From NCBI RefSeq assembly GCF_029784165.1, contig NC_073695.1:278914079-278978078 (forward strand): a DNA stretch of 64,000 bases. Reading direction: 5' to 3'. A program made the position numbers and the translations under genes. The notes below the pieces were generated by a model. It had not been told where the DNA came from. It ran no database searches and saw only the letters and a program-made list of their open reading frames with translations. Within the stretch, counting starts at the first letter, position 1. Each line of letters begins with the position of its first letter. Shown in pieces: positions 11,395-21,024 of this stretch. Origin of the DNA: Wyeomyia smithii (Eukaryota; Arthropoda; Insecta; Diptera; Culicidae).

Positions 11395-14300
11395 TTCAAC
11401 TGCGTATATGAAGGATTCTATCTCTGTCTTACAGTGGAATTGTAGAAGTATTTAATCAAAAATTGATTCGTTTAAAGTTTTGATAAATAGAAACAAATGC
11501 GATGCTTTTTCCCTTTGTGAAACTTGGCTTACTTCAAATATTGACCTCAACTTCCATGATTTTAATATTATTCGCCTTGATCGAGACACCCCATATGGAG
11601 GAGTACTTTTAGGGATTAAAAAGTGCTATTCTTTCTATCGTATTAACCTCCCCTCGATTCCAGGCATCGAAGTTGTCGCATGTCAAATGACAATACAAGG
11701 TAAAGAGCTTTGTATTGCCTCAATATATATTCCTCCCAGAGCACAGATTGGGCAACGGCTGCTCCTTGATTTAATAGAACTTCTTCCCTCGCCACGTTTG
11801 ATTTTGGGAGACTTCAACTCTCATGGCGTGGCTTGGGGTTCCCCTTACAATGATAACCGCTCCTCTTTAATCTAGAACCTTTGCGATGACTTCGACATGA
11901 CTATTTTAAACAACGGCGAAATGACACGTATCCCGAAACCTCCAGCGCGCCCAAGCGCTTTGGATCTATCCTTATGTTCGACGTCGCTACGGTTGGATTG
12001 CACATGGAAGGTAATCCTCAATCCTCACGGTAGCGACCATTTGCCTATTCTTATTTCAATTAATGACGGGTCAACTCGCATGCGACCAATTGACATTCCG
12101 TATGACCTCACACGGAATGTCGATTGGAAGTTATACGAGGAAATGATTTCAAAAGCGGTCGAGTCGATTCAACATCATCCACCACTTGAAGAATACAACC
12201 TCCTCGCGGGATTGATTCTCGACGCCGCGTTGCAAGCCCAAACGAAGAAATATCCCGGCGTAACGATTAAAGAACGGCCTCCCACTCCGTGGTGGGACCA
12301 AGAGTGTTCCGATGTCTACACGCAAAGATCCGACGCGTTTTTGGCCTACCAGAAGGGAGGTATACCTGGCGACTATTTACGGTATTCGGAGCTTAATACC
12401 AAGCTTAAAAGCTTGGCTAAAGCAAAGAAACGCGGATATTGGCGTCGGTTCGTGAACGAGACGTCGAGGGAGACATCGATGAGCACTCTTTGGAACACAG
12501 CCCGAAGAATGCGGAATCGCGTAACGGTCAACGAAAGCGAGGAGTCTTCAAGTCGGTGGATATTTGATTTTGCCAGGAAAGTATGTCCGGCTCTGTTCCT
12601 GAGCAAAACATTGTTCGCGATGCGTCTCCGGGCAACGACGCGATAGAATCACCTTTTACGATGGCAGAATTTTCAGTTGCCCTCCTGTCCTGTAACAATA
12701 ACGCGCCTGGGTTAGATAGAATCAAATTCAACTTGTTGAAGAATCTACCCGGCAATGCCAAGAGGCGCTTGTTGAACTTGTTCAATAAGTTCCTGGAGCA
12801 AAACATTGTACCGCAGGATTGGAGGCAAGTGAAGGTGATCGCCATCCAAAAACCAGGGAAACCAGCTTCTGATCACAACTCTTATAGGCCGATTGCAATG
12901 CTATCCTGTATCCGGAAATTGATGGAAAAAAAGATACTCCGTCGTTTAGACCATTGGGTCGAATCAAATGGCCTACTATCGGATACTCAATTTGGCTTTC
13001 GCCGTGCCAAAGGGACGAATGATTGTCTTGCGTTGCTTTCAACAGATATTCAGCTGGCGTATGCTCGCAAAGAACAAATGGCGTCTGCGTTCTTGGACAT
13101 TAAGGGGGCTTTTGATTCCGTTTCTATTGACATTCTTTCGGGCAAACTTCACCGACAAGGATTTTCTCCAATTTTAAACAATTTTTTGCACAATTTGTTG
13201 TCCGAAAAGCACATGCATTTTACGCACGGCGATTTGGCAACTTTTCGCATTAGCTACATGGGTCTTCCTCAGGGCTCATGTTTAAGCCCCCTTCTCTACA
13301 ACTTTCATGTAAATGACATCGACGAATGTCTGGCAAATTCATGCACGATAAGACAACTTGCAGACGACAGTGTAATCTCTGTTACAGGAGCCAAAGCTGC
13401 CGATTTGCAAGGACCATTGCAAGATACCTTGGACAATTTGTCTGCTTGGGCTTTACAGCTAGGTATCGGATTCTCTCCGGAGAAGACTGAGATAGTAGTT
13501 TTTTCTAGGAAGCATGAACCTGCTCAGCTTCAAACACAATTAATGGGTAAAACGATTTCTCAGGTTTTGGTACACAAGTATCTTGGTGTCTGGTTCGACT
13601 CTAAAGGCACCTGGGGGTTGTCACGTGAGGTATCTGATGAAAAAATGTCAACAAAGAGTGAATTTTCTTCGTACAATAACCGGACAATGGTGGGGAGCCC
13701 ACCCAGGAGACCTTATAAGGCTTTACCAAACAACGATATTGTCTGTTATTGAATACGGGTGTTTCTGCTTCCGCTCCGCAGCAAACACACATCTGATCAA
13801 ACTGGAGCGAATACAATATCGTTGTTTGCGTATCGCCTTAGGTTGCATGCAGTCGACCCATACGATGAGTTTGGAGGTCTTAGCTGGAGTACTACCATTG
13901 AAAAACCGCTTTTGGAGCTTCTCGTATAGAACCGCAGAGTCTTCTCGTATTCTTATCAAATGTGAGGTCTTGAACCGTCCCGTGGTTGGAATTTTGAAAG
14001 GTTAATCGAACTTAATTCTCAAACCCGTTTTATGACATTGTATTTCAATCACATGTCCCAAAATAATAACCCTTCTTCAAATATTCCAAATCGTGTCGAC
14101 TTATCAAATACTTCTGATTCTACTGTGTTTTTCGATACATCCATGATAGAAGAAACTCGTGGAATCCCGGATCATTTACGCGTGCAGCAGATCCCCAAAA
14201 TTTTTTCCAATAAATATCGAAACATCAACTGCAACAATATGTTCTACACTGACGGATCACTTCTTGATGGGTCCACTGGCTTCGGTATTTTCAATAACAA

Positions 14301-15089
14301 TTTAACCGTCTCCCATAAGCTCGATAATCCTGCTTCTGTTTACGTCGCAGAATTGGCTGCAATTAAGTACACCCTAGGGATTATCGAAAAAATGCCCACG
14401 GACCATTATTTCATCTTTACGGACAGTCTCAGTTCCATTGAGGCTTTCCGATCGATGATAGATGTTAGCACTCTCCGTATTTCCTGGGGAAAATACGGGA
14501 ACATCTGAGTGCTTTATCCGAAAAATCGTATCAGATTACCTTAGCGTGGGTCCCTCCTCACTGCTCTATACCGGGCAATGAGAAAGCGGACTCTTTGGCT
14601 AAGGTTGGCGCAACAAACGGTGTTATTTATGAAAGACCAATTGCCTCTAATGAATTTTTCGCACTTGTACGACAGAATACGATCATCAGTTGGCAAAATG
14701 CTTGGACCAGAGGGGAACTGGGAAGGTGGTTACATTCCATAATCCCCAAGGTGTCGACAAACCCGTGGTTCAAGGGGTTGGATGTAGGTCGGGATTTCAT
14801 TTGCGTGATGTCCCGGCTTATGTCCAATCACTATAGATTTGACGCGCATCTCCGTCGTGTTGGGCTCGGGGAGAGTGGTATCTGTGCCTGTGGTGAAGGT
14901 TATCACGACATAGAGCACGTTGTTTGGTCATGCCCTGTACACCGTGACGCCAGGTCTAAATTAATAGCTTCCCTGCAGGCCGAAGGTAGGCAGTCGGCTG
15001 TTCCTGTTCGTGATGTCTTGGCGAGCCGTGACCTATCCTACATGTCCCTTATATACGTTTTCCTGAAATCCATCCACGCCCCAGTTTAA
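11387..15089 (+). pseudogene. I-clade LINE ORF2 (endonuclease-RT-RNase H), copy 1, broken
   Basis: Domains in order: AP-like endonuclease (LQWNCRS near 11430, LGDFNSHG near 11807, GSDHLPI near 12030); RT (FRRAKGTNDC, FLDIKGAFDS, GLPQGSCLSPLLYNF and catalytic LADDS near 13360); RNase H (YTDGSLLDGS near 14250, FTDSLSS near 14420, GNEKADSLAK near 14575); and a C-terminal C-x-C-x8-H-x4-C motif (CACGEGYHDIEH). Compared with copy 2, it has TTA to TAA at about 11452, TAT to TAG at 11873-11875, a 1-base deletion near 12591, a 1-base insertion near 13615, and 1-base deletions near 13991 and 14467. It keeps 25 bp that copy 2 lost and 18 bp that copy 2 lacks. These indels fully account for the length difference between the copies. 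Confidence 0.88.
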
Positions 15090-15482
15090 TCCTATTCCCT
15101 TCCGCATACATCCAACCAAACGACAAGAACACGTTAAGACCCCGGATCCGGAAACAGCAACTAGACCCGCACGATACTCTCAGGTCCCGAGGGAGACAAC
15201 CCAATATGCCAGTCCGTAATATCTTGGCCCAGCAGCGGAACATATTCAATATGCTGCTTACCTATGGCGATGGAAAACCATCAAACAACAAATCAGTGCT
15301 TTTAATGCAAAACATTCTAGCTTTAAGTTAGATTTAGTTTCAGCTCGTAGTCGGCAGCGAGGATAAAAAATTTGCTTTTAGTTATTAAGATACTTTAGAA
15401 AGTAAGCTACCAGATATAATTGGCGCCGTTAAACATTGAATTGTATTTGTGCCGTGTCAAATAAATTATAGATGAAGAAAAA
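15090..15482 (+). other. 3' UTR and A-rich tail of I-clade copy 1
   Basis: The last 170 bases or so, from AAGTTAGA through TCAGCTCGTAGTCGGCAGCG and TTGGCGCCGTTAAACATTGA to the AATAAA signal and A tail, match copy 2 almost exactly. The middle (about 15150-15300) is clearly different from copy 2. The conserved terminal part is presumably the template recognised by the element's RT. Confidence 0.75.
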
Positions 15483-15494
15483 AAAACTTGTTAT

Positions 15495-15725
15495 TTCTGA
15501 CAATGGTTGTTATAATACTGTTCTATATGCTATATTATTTTGTTTAGAAAGCTGATACGTTAGTAACAAAGTTTGATATGGGTTTGATACTAGTGGAATC
15601 ATTTTTGTTATAATTTCTGTTATTTTAACACCTTACGGGATCAAATTCAAAACCCAGCCTGAAAGGTTTTTCTCATAGCAAACTAACAGCTCCTGTTACA
15701 TTTTTGTTTTGCCTTTCTGATCGGG
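15495..15725. mobile_element. Short TIR-like repeat (copy 1), right part
   Basis: This continues the repeat interrupted at 9576 and matches 29160-29357 plus 34853-34886 (for example ACTAACAGCTCCTGTTACAT). It ends in GCCTTTCTGATCGGG, the putative right TIR. Minus-strand LOA-type coding sequence resumes just beyond it. Confidence 0.6.
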
Positions 15726-15990
15726 TCACCTTACTCATCTCCGTAATAATTGGAATAAACAGTTGCTTGCTCTTTGGAAGCATAACTGGCTGGTTTTAAG
15801 AGTCTATTGCCCATTCAACCTTCGATTTACTGAATATAGAACAGGCAAGTTCCCGGGATTCAGTCCAAGTCGCATGTGAGCTTAGCTGCTCTACAGTTTG
15901 ATCCTGCACTTTCCTGCACACACTTTCCTGCACACAGTTTAGTGCCTTTAGACGATCTTCAGTTGAACCTCTAAAAAGCTTCAATAAGAA
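15726..15990 (-). pseudogene. Old LOA-clade LINE, ORF2 remnant: linker before RT
   Basis: The minus-strand frame contains GSTEDRLKAL and VEWAIDS, which align in order with GSTETEELN and IDWALSS of the LOA-like ORF2 at 32300-32460. This is the expected sequence just upstream of the RT segment found at 9374 and below, so the two blocks are one element split by insertions. A 14-bp tandem duplication (CTTTCCTGCACACA) lies near 15908-15936. No further 5' part is recognisable beyond about 15990. Confidence 0.6.
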
Positions 15991-17330
15991 CTTAAAAAAT
16001 GTTTGTAAAACTTCATAGTGATTTTTTCTAAGTCCGTCTAAAAACTGATTTGGGCACTAGAGGGTTAAGAAGTCACCAACTCAACAAGTCAATTAGAATA
16101 ATGAGTTAAAAATTTATAAGTAGCAAAGCTATGAAATCACAAAAAAGCAAGATATTTTAAAAATCACAGAATTAAATAAATTAAAATCACACAAAGTAAT
16201 AGTGGTAAAATGACCAGCAAACAAAAAATTCGGTAAATGAAAAATGAGAAAAACATCAATTAATCGAAAAGCTAGAACGGGTCCATCAACAAAATTTGGA
16301 TATTCGACGAGATGAAGAGATAAATAATGAAAAGTTATACTTCAATATAAGCAACTTTTGATTTTATAACGTTATATCGAAGCACACATTTTTTTTTTCA
16401 TTGATGCCAAATCGTTACGTTATATCGAGGTTGCCTTATGTTTCTCGTATGACTATTTAAAACTCAAGAAACAAAAGTGTCCAAAAGTCAAAAAGTTAAC
16501 AAGTCAAAAAGTCAGAAAACTGAGCAGTCAAATTGTCGAGAAGTACAACAGTTTAGAAATAAAAAATCGAAAATGTCAACAAATCAAAAAATCAGAAGCT
16601 CAAGAATTGACAAAATCCACAGGTAAAAATTCAGAACGAAGTCAGTATGAAGTCACGAAGCCAAAAATTAAAAATAGTAGAAGGGTGGTAACCAAGACAC
16701 GACCGCATAGTTGACGTAGGACCACAATAATTTTATAATTTTATTTAGAAGCTATGTTTGATTTGAGCTCGTTTTACTTTTGTAGTTTGCTTGATTTGTT
16801 TTAACCAATTTAAGCTCAACATCTTCCAAAAGGAAGGTGATTTGGTTCCGGTGGTAATATCAAGTATCTAGGTCGTCAGCCCAAATTCATCAAGCGACAC
16901 CTCAAACGACTTGGAACTAAAACTAGTTCATTGGTGGCCGTTTCTACTGTTAAGGTCGTCTTTGACCATTTAAAAAGTCAAAAAAATCATGAAAAAAACC
17001 GTTCATTATTGGCATAGTTCGATTTTGGCAACAGAAAAAATTCTGAGGTGTTGCCAAAATCGAACGGGGTCTGTATTTTGATTATTTCTTTGCAGCACTC
17101 TATCTTAGAAGAAAAAATATTCTCTTTAACATTCACAATGGTCCAGAAACCAAATTTAGGAGAAAAGCTCTATAGCAATGTTTTAGAAAAAAACTTTATT
17201 TTACAAAGTTACTTAAAATTATTGGAGCTATAAAATTGTAAAACAAGGTTTTCTATCTACAAAAGTAAAAAAGTTAGATACTTGATTTTCCCCTAAATTT
17301 GGTTTCTGGACCATTGATGAATACCTTTAA
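15991..17330. repeat. AAAAGTC-rich array with two inverted repeats
   Basis: Degenerate array sequence covers about 16060-16300 and 16455-16690. A perfect 16-bp inverted repeat, GTTCGATTTTGGCAAC, lies at 17017-17032 and 17050-17065. A larger one with 30-base arms and a single mismatch lies at 17137-17166 and 17286-17315. The second looks like the edge of a MITE, next to which the SINE inserted. No coding signal. Confidence 0.55.
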
Positions 17331-17689
17331 TTTTTTTTTTTTTTTTTATTCTCGTTTATTTTCCGTCGGTCTAGTTCCGCCACTGTTGTGGCCAATCACC
17401 GACGCCCAGGGAGGCGACTCCACACCCAGGATCCTAACTCACGACCCGTTTATTAACGGACCGGCGCCAACGGCTTTACTTCCTCATGCGATGGAAGGCG
17501 TGATCCCAGAGATTTTTCGCCTCAGAAAATCTCCCGGTGTCGGCTAGGATTGAATCCAAACCAGTTGGGTTGGTTGTGAGTGGATCACGCCACCTCACAA
17601 CCATCGACACCTATGTCGGCGGTGGGATTCGAACCCAGGCGTCGAGCGTGGTTGACGGAGACGTTACCAACCACACTAGGCCCCCGCTC
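17331..17689 (-). mobile_element. tRNA-derived SINE, copy 1 (minus strand)
   Basis: This is the reverse complement of the SINE at 46387-46741: GAGCGGGGGCCTAGTGTGG head, A box near 17667-17678, B box GGTTCGAATCC-type near 17625-17635, about 340 bp in all, ending in an A tail (T run at 17331-17347 on the plus strand). A duplication of GAATACCTTT flanks it (17319-17328 and 17690-17699). The Pol III boxes make it a tRNA-derived SINE; the partner LINE is not identified. Confidence 0.85.
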
Positions 17690-17699
17690 GAATACCTTT

Positions 17700-19329
17700 C
17701 ATTCTAATACAGCGAATTTTCTGTACTGCGCGAAAAGGAAACCTTCTATAAAATATTTAATTGAGTACGATTTAGTAGAAATTAAACTTCCTTCTATATG
17801 TATTAGTCTTGTTGAAGTTGGCTCACTCACCGATCACAAAGCGGCAAAGATGTCACATAAATGTTTTTCCTGTAATTACAAGCTCGTGGAAAAAATATCG
17901 ATAACGAATTACAGTTTTAGTAGAAAATGTATATTCACAGAAAATTTGAAATTGACATAGAATTTTATGAACATGTTAACATTCAACTCAGGTCAATTTA
18001 AACATTTTATCAGTGTACAGGATCAATCAGAAAAAAATTTGATCAGTTTCAAGATACCAAAGAACAACGAAGATACCATATTTGAAAGTTATATGTCCGT
18101 TATCTACGAAAATAAACTGGGCTAGTGTGATGCACAACATCAGCCTCAGCAATTAATGTTTGCATAGCGTTGTTCAATTACAAGTAAGGTTATGGAAAGT
18201 AATATTTTCTTGCAAATGCTAATTCAAAAAAATTTCAATTGAAAAATACAAACACTAACGTCGGAACTCTAATATAAAGATGAAATGAATTTGGTTTTTC
18301 TCTAAACCGCCACCGCGTGATGCAACTAGTATTGTCATATTGGACTAAATTCATTTAGCTAGTAAAATATATTCATCAGTACAGCTCGTTTAACTACATA
18401 TTCAAAGATCTGTACGGTGCATTTTGGTTTTCTATTGTCTTTTAAATACCTTATATTTAGTTATTTAAATAAATCGAAAAAAAGGCAGAGGGTAGAGTCA
18501 AAAAATAAACAACGCATTTTGTTGTCCCCGGCGGCGCAGCCTATTTTGCGACATCCGAAAAATCATATTGAATTCTGATATTTGCTGCTATACGAAACAA
18601 GAAGAAGAAGAAGACGATTCAAACGGCAATTCGATTGTGTTCCACGCCTCACTGCGAGTCAACAGCGGCAATGTAGTTTTCACTTGGCTTGACTGCACAC
18701 AAATGAATATCGAGTTTTTCTGCACTGATAGACGACGAGTAACCAGCGCTCTGTTCATACATTGCTCGGTGCAGTACTATTGCCTGTGCCATCATATTAT
18801 CCTTCAAGACATCAGTTTCATTAACATTAACATATTTGTTAACAGCAGAACGTAAAACTGTCTGGTAGTGGAGGCGGTTACGAACTTTCCGAAAAAGCTT
18901 TACCTTCAAGACATCAATTCAGTCTAGGCTGATGGAAGCTAACATTAGTTGACCTATTGGGACGGGGAGATTCTGTCAAATTTTTTTTGCCACTGCTATA
19001 CAGGATATCACTGCAGGCAGTTGGTGTCTATTCATGAAGTCTGTGCTAGGCGTGCTCGCATATGATTGGTACATTGTTGGTGAACATTCGACCTTGAAAC
19101 TTTTATTCAATTTTCACTGTTTAACAATGAAGTGATAATGAAAATTGAAGAATCACAAAATTGTCCATCATTTTATCAATCCAACGACATATCGATTATT
19201 GTGGTCCATCATGTGGTTACATCAGTATAACCGTTTGAAATCTTTCATTCCGTCGTTACATCTTGGTTTTAGTTTTCGCGGAATGTATCTCGGTATAGTG
19301 CGGTTAGACGTAGTCCTACGTCAAAAAAA
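17700..19329. other. Unassigned AT-rich DNA
   Basis: No element end, domain or RNA gene was recognised. A short GAAGAAGAAGAAGA run lies near 18600. The tail GACGTAGTCCTACGTCAAAA at about 19306-19325 is a motif that also introduces array sequence near 22510 (inverted) and resembles one near 350. Confidence 0.4.
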
Positions 19330-19631
19330 ATTAAATATCCGAACAAAGGACAAAAATTTAAAAAGTGGTAAATTCGAGGAGTCTATGGATTAAAAAGTAA
19401 ATAAACAATAAACAGTTTTAAATAGTCAAGAAGTCGAAAAACTGAGAAATCAAATGAGTCTAAGTCTAATCAAAAAGTCTAAGTCTAAGTCAAATCAAAA
19501 GTCTAAGTCAAGAAATCAGAAATCAAAATCGTAAAGTTATTTTTACTAGAAGTAGAAAAGTGGAAAAGTCACAGCTAAAAATCGAAAAACCAAATGAATA
19601 GTGAAAATAAAAGCAATCAAAAAACTAAAGA

Positions 19632-19853
19632 GGCGACATCCATAAACTACGTAACGCCAACACATACACCCCCCCTCCCCATAAAAATTACGTAACGCTG
19701 CAGAAGAATTTGCTTGATAAAAATGCTTGTGAGTTTTTGTGTTACGTAACGCTGAACTTACTTCCCCTCATTCTATATGTACAAAATCGTAACATTCACG
19801 GATAGCCTCCTTCCCCCTCCCTTTATGAGCGTTACGTAACTTATGGATGCCGC
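19632..19853. mobile_element. TTACGTAACGC-family MITE (copy 2)
   Basis: Inverted ends: left GGCGACATCCATAAACTACG then TAACGC; right GCGTTACGTAACTTATGGAT then GCCGC. Internal C-rich blocks (CCCCCCCTCCCC) and further CGTTACGTAAC motifs are typical of the family. A TAA duplication is not clear here. Non-coding. Confidence 0.6.
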
Positions 19854-19928
19854 GAAAGTCAAAAGGCAAGAAATCGAAAATATGAAAGTTAAAAACTCAC
19901 AAAGATTCAAAAAATCAAAAAGAGCTAA

Positions 19929-20177
19929 GGCGTCGTACACAAGTTACGTAACGCATGAAGGGGGAAGGGGGGTTGAGTCTGCCTTTCCTATTGGTAAATA
20001 CAATTACGTAACTGTGATGTTTGCTCAAAATCGAAAATTTGATGGGGGTCTGGTTGTTCAACGTTATGTAACTTTAGGGGGGGGGGGGGGTCATATCCAA
20101 CGTTACCAATTGTTATACAGAGGGTGAGGAAGTCTGAAATGTAGATCTTTAACGTTACGTAATTTGAGTACGACGTC
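19929..20177. mobile_element. TTACGTAACGC-family MITE (copy 3)
   Basis: Left end GGCGTCGTACACAAGTTACG and right end (reverse complement GACGTCGTACTCAAATTACG) are imperfect 26-bp inverted repeats, flanked on both sides by TAA (19926-19928 and 20178-20180). A run of G residues lies near 20075-20090. It shares its interior with the copy ending at 37547 but has a different outer TIR (CGTACACAA) from copies 1 and 2 (CATCCATAA), so two subfamilies are present. Confidence 0.65.
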
Positions 20178-20280
20178 TAAGCAGTCCAAAGTTTAAAAAA
20201 TCGTTGAGTCATAAAATGAAAAAGTCTGAATCGAATCGTCGAAAAGTTAAAAAGTCAAAGAGCCAACAAGTCAAGCTGCA

Positions 20281-20630
20281 CCGTAAACCGGAGTGAGATT
20301 GTGTCATCTCAACTCAATCAGCCATACAAACCCAATCAATTTGACAGCCTTCTTATGGCGACCACAAGATCAAACTATCTTGAATAAGTTTTCTCAAATA
20401 CCAAGAAAAACTAGTGTTCAGAGCCGGAAGAGATGGTTGTCGAGTCACGGGTTGGATGGCACAATTTCACCTCCACTAGCACAATCTACGCCCGTCTGAG
20501 GGTATTAAAAAGTCCTGAAGGTACACCATCACAAAATATTTAAAAAAAAAGAAGTCAAATTATATTATTACAAGGAACTAAACAAAAAACTATTAGAGTG
20601 AAGATCTAGAAAATTGTAGTTGGAGTAGCT
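20281..20630. other. Unassigned DNA between repeats
   Basis: No recognisable domain or element border. One short plus-strand frame (20293-20499) has no conserved motif. Confidence 0.4.
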
Positions 20631-21015
20631 CCTAAGGGTGTGCAAAATTTCGCGAAATCTCGATAAACGAAATCTATCGAAATTGAGAACACATTTTTTC
20701 ATGAAATAGTATAAACTTTTGATTTCTTCACCAATTTTTCTGCTGTCATAAGCTCTTATTTAGGTTCGGAGTTGCTTCGATGTTTTGGGCCTTAGAAAAT
20801 TGAGGAATACCTAGAGTTTACTATATTTTTCCTAATTTCCTTAATTTTTCTTAATAATTTTTCAATTAAGTAAACTCTAAATGTCATTGAACCTCCTTTT
20901 TGAATATGAATGAACAAAAAATTACCAAAAATTCAAGAATTTTAGTTTATTTATGAAGAGTTTTGAGAAAAATTTCGTTCAATTTCGGAAACCTCGAAAT
21001 TTCGCACCGCCTTAG
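20631..21015. mobile_element. TIR element of about 385 bp, possibly hAT-like
   Basis: The left end TAAGGGTGTGCAAAATTTCG and the right end (reverse complement TAAGGCGGTGCGAAATTTCG) are inverted repeats of about 20 bp. The interior is AT-rich and non-coding, with GAATTTTAG- and AAACTCTAA-type short repeats. I could not fix the target duplication, so the superfamily is a guess from the GGTGTGC end. Confidence 0.5.
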
Positions 21016-21024
21016 TTGCTGCTC

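Larger units (their letters stand above)
9577..15482 (+). mobile_element. Full-length I-clade non-LTR retrotransposon, copy 1 (mutated)
   Basis: The element is about 5.9 kb: 5' UTR (9577-10023), ORF1 with three CCHC knuckles (10024-11394), ORF2 with endonuclease, RT and RNase H (11387-15089, broken), then a 3' UTR ending in an A-rich tail. RNase H plus a three-knuckle ORF1 points to the I clade rather than jockey, which lacks RNase H. It starts with CATTCTGTGCC, exactly as copy 2 at 47011 does, and is bounded by a 12-bp duplication, so it is full-length. ORF2 has two nonsense codons and four single-base indels, so this copy cannot make ORF2 protein. Confidence 0.9.
19330..20280. repeat. AAAAGTC-rich array hosting two TIR elements
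   Basis: Array sequence occupies about 19330-19630, 19853-19928 and 20178-20280, including an AAGTCT hexamer-like run near 19456-19510. Two TTACGTAACGC-type MITEs are embedded and listed separately. No coding signal. Confidence 0.55.
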
